Origin: Gallionellaceae bacterium CG11_big_fil_rev_8_21_14_0_20_60_62 | GTDB taxonomy: Bacteria > Pseudomonadota > Gammaproteobacteria > Burkholderiales > Gallionellaceae | Length of the DNA stretch: 11,410 bases | Assembly (NCBI GenBank): GCA_002787455.1 | Contig: PCWU01000021.1 | Span: 1-11,410 of the forward strand | Direction of reading: 5' to 3' | Shown here: piece by piece, positions 7,794-11,410 of the stretch | Numbering within the stretch: position 1 is the first letter of the stretch | Layout: each line of letters opens with the position of its first letter | The notes under the pieces: generated by a model | Told to the model about the DNA's origin: nothing | What the model saw: the letters and a program-made list of their open reading frames with translations, nothing else | Databases searched by the model: none | Program-made: the position numbers and the translations under genes

Positions 7794-8510
7794 TCACCGC
7801 CCACCTTCGCCCAGAATACTTTCGGCCAATGCGCGTTTATCGCTGTGCAAGCCGACGATGTGCTCTTCCACCGTGCATTGCAATACCAGACGATATACCG
7901 TGACCGGGTGCAGTTGCCCCATGCGGTGGGCGCACCCCATAGCCTGGTCTTCGGCGGCCGGATTTCACCACGGGTCGGTGATGACCGCGTAATCGGCGGC
8001 GGTCAGATTGAGGCCAAAGCCGCCCTCTTTGGGGTTGATCAAAAATAAATCGCTTTTGCCCGATTGGAATGCGGCAACGCGCTTAGTGCGTTCGCCGGCG
8101 GGAGTTGCGCCGTCCAGATATTGATAACCGACCCCGGCTTTCTCCAGCGCCTCGCGCAGCAGGGCGAGAAAACCCACAAACTGGCTGAACACCGGCGCTT
8201 TGTGGCCGTCGAGTTGGTCGCCAACGGCCAGCTCGGTGAAGGTTTGCACTTTGCAGCCAACGGCCGGAAAAGCCGGAGTGGCAATACACGGGTCACAGGC
8301 GGCGCGGCGCAACACGGCGGCCTCCACCGTGTTGCGCAACTCCTCGCACAAAGCGCCGCGAACCGATTCTGCCAGACAGTAATTACCATTTCGGTCGGGC
8401 GATTCGATAGCCTGTTTTTTAGCCAGCGATTGTTGAATCGCGTGCTTGACCTCTTCTTGTTTAAAGAACGGCCCGCACCATGTTTCAGCCCCGGTTTGCG
8501 CAGCAGGTTA
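7794..8510 (-). pseudogene. Remnant of SNF2-family DEAD/DEAH helicase, C-terminal lobe only, with in-frame stop
   Basis: This frame, open from the TAA at 8508-8510, codes for the second RecA-like lobe of a SNF2/Swi2 ATPase. Homology is clear from about 8381 onward: ESVRGAL and RRAACDP, then KAPVFSQFVGFLALLREALE (motif IV), YQYLDGATPAGERTKRVAAF, GGFGLNLTAAD (motif V), and ITDPW. The family's DPWWNP is broken here: the second Trp codon is TGA (7965-7967). The same frame then continues as NPAAEDQAMGCAHRMGQ (motif VI, usually RAHRIGQ) and VTVYRLV, ending at TGA 7794-7796 before the usual LSxDEL tail. The whole first lobe with Walker A and DEAH, normally several hundred residues, is missing upstream. 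The segment from 8507 to 8385 shows no clear family match. A truncated, stop-containing relic is by far the best reading; even if the TGA were a sequencing error, the missing ATPase half makes it non-functional. Confidence 0.85.
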
Positions 8511-8776
8511 CAGATTGTGGTGCGCGGATGAGGTGTCCACAGCAAAGCCATGGCAAGCATGACAGCGCCCCGCCCGGCATCATTTTTTTGGGCGCCAAAG
8601 ACTCGGGAAGAGTAAAAAATAGCTGGTCTTTCATTGGCTGTAATGATGATGAGAAATTAGGACTGAGCCATTCAATAACGTTTGGATTTTCGGAGTGGGT
8701 TGTACCTGACTGTATCGGCCGTATCGCGGGCAGGCGGGGTAGAATGAACGCTCAATCTGCCGCGCGAGGACTTGCC
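8470..8776. other. Degenerate intergenic segment, possible serine-recombinase scrap
   Basis: No intact gene is visible between the SNF2 remnant and the small plus-strand ORF. On the minus strand near 8560-8470 one frame reads WTPHPRTTICNLLRKPGLKH. This resembles the W-x-R-S/T-T-I-x-x-I/L-L-R-N-P-A-Y-K-G stretch of the recombinase domain in large serine recombinases, but it covers only about 25 residues. Another minus frame is open from about 8750 to 8480 without an early start codon and contains MKDQLFFTLPESLAPKKMMP, which I do not recognise. The DNA at about 8580-8700 is clearly more AT-rich than its surroundings. Decay of inserted DNA would explain this, but the identity is a guess. Confidence 0.25.
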
Positions 8777-8851
8777 ATGTTCATTGAATTATTCATCCTA
8801 GTCGTGCTGGTCGCAGTCGTCATCATCGCACTGCGCCCGCCGCGCAAATAA
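8777..8851 (+). CDS. Predicted 24-residue single-pass membrane peptide
   Basis: I do not recognise a family. The ATG at 8777 follows GAGGA (8766-8770) with a six-base spacer, a good Shine-Dalgarno. The peptide begins MFIELF, has a hydrophobic core of Ile, Leu, Val and Ala (ILVVLVAVVIIAL, about residues 7-19) and ends with the basic tail RPPRK. It could be one transmembrane helix with a positive cytoplasmic end. The TAA stop lies inside the left arm of a strong hairpin, so the transcript would end right after the gene. An in-frame ATG at 8744 would add 11 residues, but its ribosome site is weaker. A -10-like TAGAAT lies at 8740-8745 without a clear -35; if it is the promoter, the 8744 start would be excluded. 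It is the only plausible plus-strand gene in the window. A chance short ORF remains possible, although ribosome site, membrane helix and terminator together argue for a gene. Confidence 0.5.
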   Translation: MFIELFILVVLVAVVIIALRPPRK

Positions 8852-8879
8852 ACCAGGGGGCCTCTGCCCCCTGGTTTAT
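8848..8879. terminator. Perfect 14-bp hairpin, likely bidirectional terminator
   Basis: ATAAACCAGGGGGC (8848-8861) pairs perfectly with GCCCCCTGGTTTAT (8866-8879) around a CTCT loop. It lies between the convergent small plus-strand ORF (ending 8851) and pbpG (minus strand, ending 8948). The T-richness is modest on both sides: GGTTTATCGAATAAATTTCTTT in the plus direction and GGTTTATTTG in the minus direction. The A/T ends of the arms supply part of the U-tract either way, as in known bidirectional terminators. Confidence 0.8.
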
Positions 8880-8947
8880 CGAATAAATTTCTTTCCTGCA
8901 AGATTTTTGCCGCCGCCGGTCTGAATGTCCGACCCGCCGCGCAAATC

Positions 8948-9814
8948 CTATCTGATACGACTTTTGCGCGAAACCCGGCGCACGGGACTTTCCATCCAAT
9001 TTTTGATCCGGTTGGCATCGCCGACGCGGGTATGTTTGCCCCAGGAATCGAGCAGCACGATGACGGTCGGCCGATCGGACACTCTGGCTTTCATTACCAG
9101 ACAATTACCGGCCTCGCTGATGTAACCGGTCTTGCTCAGGCCAATTTCCCAGTTTCTGCTGCGCACCAGCGGATTGGTGTTGCCAAAGCGCATCGCCTGC
9201 GTCCCGACTTGCACGGTGTGGGAAGACTGCGTGGTGGCGCGCCTGATTTCCGGGTAGGTTTCGGCGGCCTGCACCATTTTAACCAGGTCGTGCGCAGTCG
9301 AAACATTCTCGCTTTGCAAGCCGACCGGGCCAGCGAAACGGGTGTAGTTCATCCCCAGCTCGCGCGCCTTGGCGTTCATCAGCGCCACCATCACCGGCGT
9401 GCCGCCGGGAAATGTGCGCGCCAGCGCCGAGGCAGCGCGATTCTCCGAAGCCATTAGCGCCAGCGCCAACAGATCGCCACGGCGCAGGGTCATGCCTTCG
9501 CGCAGGCGTGACTTGGTCCCTTTCAGACGGTCACGATCCTCGCGGGTGATGGTGATCGGCTCGTCCAGCGGCAGCCGCGCATCCAGAATCACCATCGCGG
9601 TCATCAGCTTGGTGATCGAGGCGATGGGCGTAACTTCGTTCTCGTGTTTGCGGTATAGCGGCTGTTGCGTCTGCTCGTCATAGATCAGCGCGATCGCCGA
9701 ACCGAGGCGGGGCAATTTGCCATGGAAGTAAGGCAAGTAAGGCATATCCGCCGCCACGGCAGACCAGGCCAGCACGCCCAGCAAACTTCCGATCAATCCC
9801 TGTTTTATCTTCAT
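8948..9814 (-). CDS. pbpG: D-alanyl-D-alanine endopeptidase, PBP7 type
   Basis: A 288-residue periplasmic serine peptidase that should cut D-Ala-meso-DAP crosslinks in peptidoglycan. It belongs to the low-molecular-weight penicillin-binding proteins (peptidase S11). Residues 1-22 are a signal peptide (MKIKQGLIGSLLGVLAWSAVAA). All three active-site motifs are intact: SITK with nucleophile Ser66 and Lys69, SEN at 123-125, and KTG at 228-230. The stretch LGSAIALIYDEQTQQPLYRK and the length close to E. coli PBP7 (about 310), without the C-terminal amphipathic anchor of PBP5/6, favour pbpG over dacA. The ATG at 9814 has AAGGA seven bases upstream and starts the signal peptide; the frame is open 33 codons further but that part is not family-like. 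The C-terminus is unusually basic (RRVSRKSRIR). The gene stands alone, with the Atm1-type transporter about 200 bp upstream on the same strand and a hairpin terminator downstream. Confidence 0.92.
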   Translation of the reverse strand: MKIKQGLIGSLLGVLAWSAVAADMPYLPYFHGKLPRLGSAIALIYDEQTQQPLYRKHENEVTPIASITKLMTAMVILDARLPLDEPITITREDRDRLKGTKSRLREGMTLRRGDLLALALMASENRAASALARTFPGGTPVMVALMNAKARELGMNYTRFAGPVGLQSENVSTAHDLVKMVQAAETYPEIRRATTQSSHTVQVGTQAMRFGNTNPLVRSRNWEIGLSKTGYISEAGNCLVMKARVSDRPTVIVLLDSWGKHTRVGDANRIKNWMESPVRRVSRKSRIR

Positions 9815-9844
9815 TAATTTTTCCTTGCAGCGTTGGTGAGGCGC

Positions 9845-9872
9845 AGGATAGCCGAATAAGCGACATAGGCAA
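9845..9872 (-). promoter_or_regulatory. Candidate promoter of pbpG
   Basis: Minus-strand TTGCCT (9867-9872, 4/6) and TATCCT (9845-9850, 4/6) are 16 bp apart, with the pbpG ATG about 30 bp downstream. The rest of the 205-bp gap between pbpG and the ABC transporter gene (9815-10019) shows no gene and no convincing terminator. Matched by eye only. Confidence 0.35.
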
Positions 9873-10019
9873 CCCAGATCTGTCACCCATGGTCCGCAAA
9901 CAACCTGCGGCAAACTGTTGCGACAACGGATTTAGAGGCGGATCGCCGCGCAAATCAGCAAATTTTCACAAGATAGCGGCAGATAGCACTTCCGCCGTCC
10001 ATCGGCCGGCCCCTGCCAC

Positions 10020-11410
10020 TCATCCCGCCCGCGCCTCACCTTGCGCCTGTTGCTGCTGCAATGCCCACATCTGGGCATAAGCGCCGCCCTGGCGCAGCAA
10101 CTCGCGATGGGTGCCGCGCTCGACGATGCGCCCCTGTTCCATCACCAGAATCTGTTCGGCATCGACCACGGTGGACAAACGATGGGCGATCACAAGTGTG
10201 GTGCGCTCGCTGGCAATACCGCGCAATTCGTCCTGTATCGCGCGCTCCGATTTCGAGTCGAGTGCCGAGGTCGCCTCGTCGAAGATCAGCAGCGCCGGAT
10301 TCTTCAGCAGGGCGCGCGCAATGGCGACGCGCTGTTTCTCGCCGCCGGACAGTTTCAGCCCGCGCTCGCCCACCATCGTGTCGTAGCCCAGCGGCAGCGA
10401 GGCGATGAAATGATGCAGATGCGCGGATTGCGCGGCGCGCAGGATGTCCTCACGCGTCGCCTCCGGGCGGCCGTAGGCGATGTTGTAGTAGATGGTGTCA
10501 TTGAACAGCACCGTGTCCTGCGGCACGATGCCGATGGCGGCGCGCAGGCTTTGCTGGGTGACCTGGCGGATGTCCTGCCCGTCGATCAGAATCGCGCCGT
10601 CATCCACGTCGTAGAAACGGAATAGCAGGCGCGACAGGGTGGATTTGCCCGCCCCGCTCGCCCCCACCACCGCCAGCGTGTGCCCGGCGGGAATCTCGAA
10701 ACTCACGTCATGCAAAATCTGCCGCGTCGGATCATAGGAAAAACTCACATTCGCGAAACGCACCGATGCCTGTTTGACCTGCAGGGCGGGCGCATCGGGC
10801 AGGTCCTGCACTTCGCGGTTCTGGTTGAGTATCCTGAACATGCGCTCCATATCGGCCAGCGCGTTCTTGATCTCGCGATAGACAAAACCAAGGAAATGCA
10901 GCGGCATGTAGAGCTGCAACATAAACACATTGACCAGCACCAGATCGCCCACGGTCATTTTTCCCCGCGCCACCTCGTCCGCCGCCAGCAGCATCAGCAA
11001 TGTCACGCCGATGGCGATGATCACGCTTTGCCCGGCGTTGAGCGTGGCCAGCGAAGTCTGGTTGCGCACAGCCGACACTTCCCACTGCCGCATCTGCTCG
11101 TCGTAGCGCGCCACCTCGTAGTGTTCGTTGCCGAAATACTTCACCGTTTCATAGTTGAGCAGGCTGTCGATGGCGCGCGTGTTGGCCTTCGAGTCCATGT
11201 CGTTCATGGTGCGGCGGAACACCATGCGCCATTCGGTCACCACCAAAGTGAACGCAATGTAGGCCGCCAGGGTGACGAAAGTGATGATGGCGAACCACGG
11301 GTCGTATTTGACAAACAATATCGCCGCCACCAGAAAGATTTCCAGCAGCGTGGGCAGGATATTGAACAGCATGAAGGTGAGCAGGAAGCTGATGCCGCGT
11401 GTGCCGCGCT
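10020..11410 (-). CDS. Atm1/HMT1-type ABC half-transporter (partial, 5' end outside window)
   Basis: An inner-membrane exporter with fused membrane and ATPase domains. The last 462 residues are visible, and the frame continues off the right edge as RGTRGISFLLTF, so the ATG at 11372 is internal. Family marks of the Atm1/ABCB7 group are clear: FNILPTLLEI, then RRTMNDMDSKANTRAIDSLLNYETVKYFGNE, the region that lines the glutathione pocket in bacterial Atm1 structures. The ATPase domain is complete: Walker A GASGAGKST, Q-loop IVPQD, signature LSGGEKQR, Walker B LLIFDEATSALD and H-loop IAHRLS. Bacterial Atm1 exports glutathione conjugates, including heavy-metal or persulfide forms; the substrate here is inferred from the family. 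The C-terminus ends in a Gln-rich tail (LQQQQAQGEARAG). It probably acts as a homodimer. It lies upstream of pbpG without tight linkage. MsbA-like lipid exporters are the main alternative, but the NYETVKYFGNE motif favours Atm1. Confidence 0.93.
   Translation of the reverse strand, partial: RGTRGISFLLTFMLFNILPTLLEIFLVAAILFVKYDPWFAIITFVTLAAYIAFTLVVTEWRMVFRRTMNDMDSKANTRAIDSLLNYETVKYFGNEHYEVARYDEQMRQWEVSAVRNQTSLATLNAGQSVIIAIGVTLLMLLAADEVARGKMTVGDLVLVNVFMLQLYMPLHFLGFVYREIKNALADMERMFRILNQNREVQDLPDAPALQVKQASVRFANVSFSYDPTRQILHDVSFEIPAGHTLAVVGASGAGKSTLSRLLFRFYDVDDGAILIDGQDIRQVTQQSLRAAIGIVPQDTVLFNDTIYYNIAYGRPEATREDILRAAQSAHLHHFIASLPLGYDTMVGERGLKLSGGEKQRVAIARALLKNPALLIFDEATSALDSKSERAIQDELRGIASERTTLVIAHRLSTVVDAEQILVMEQGRIVERGTHRELLRQGGAYAQMWALQQQQAQGEARAG

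Noticed and set aside
8480..8776. Longer plus-strand reading of the small ORF beginning at 8480 (123 codons)
   Set aside because: The upstream part runs through the degenerate segment with no family likeness or ribosome site. Only the last 24 codons have a good Shine-Dalgarno and a membrane-helix pattern.
9961..10019. Terminator after the ABC transporter (GCGG...CCGC and GGCCGGCC)
   Set aside because: The stems are short and no T-run follows directly; they look like chance GC pairing.

Overview
The window is GC-rich and reads like a betaproteobacterial chromosome. The inference rests on the gene families, the codon use and a GC-rich dispersed palindrome common in that class; Nitrosomonadales/Gallionellales is plausible, but the sequence does not settle the genus. 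Almost everything is coded on the minus strand, so the order of transcription is from high to low coordinates. The long plus-strand open frames opposite tamB, tamA and nhaD are antisense shadows.

Reading in the direction of transcription: an Atm1-type ABC half-transporter enters from the right edge (its 5' end lies outside the window). A PBP7-type D,D-endopeptidase (pbpG) follows with its own likely promoter. A perfect 14-bp hairpin then separates pbpG from a tiny plus-strand ORF coding for a predicted 24-residue membrane peptide. From about 8.7 to 7.6 kb lies a decayed stretch. It holds the C-terminal remnant of a SNF2-family helicase with an in-frame stop, an upstream segment of uncertain origin that may include a scrap of a serine recombinase, and a GC-rich intergenic palindrome.

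The core of the window is a tight nhaD-tamA-tamB run. It encodes a Na+/H+ antiporter, the outer-membrane Omp85 protein TamA and the periplasm-spanning TamB. Both junctions are one-base TGATG stop/start overlaps, so the three genes are probably co-transcribed and translationally coupled. TamA and TamB are known partners in outer-membrane biogenesis and lipid transport; the tight link to an ion antiporter is less expected.

After tamB comes an arsenic module. arsR encodes a repressor with a C-terminal cysteine cluster resembling the Acidithiobacillus ferrooxidans ArsR type. It is followed by arsC, a thioredoxin-type arsenate reductase cut by the left edge. A well-spaced sigma-70-like promoter and an 11-bp-period tandem AT-rich repeat lie between tamB and arsR, which suggests the ars genes are autoregulated separately from tamB.

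I found no tRNA, rRNA, CRISPR array or complete insertion sequence. Nothing here is convincingly a new multi-gene system. The best leads are the small membrane peptide with its terminator, the nhaD-tamAB coupling, and the ArsR variant with its candidate operator.
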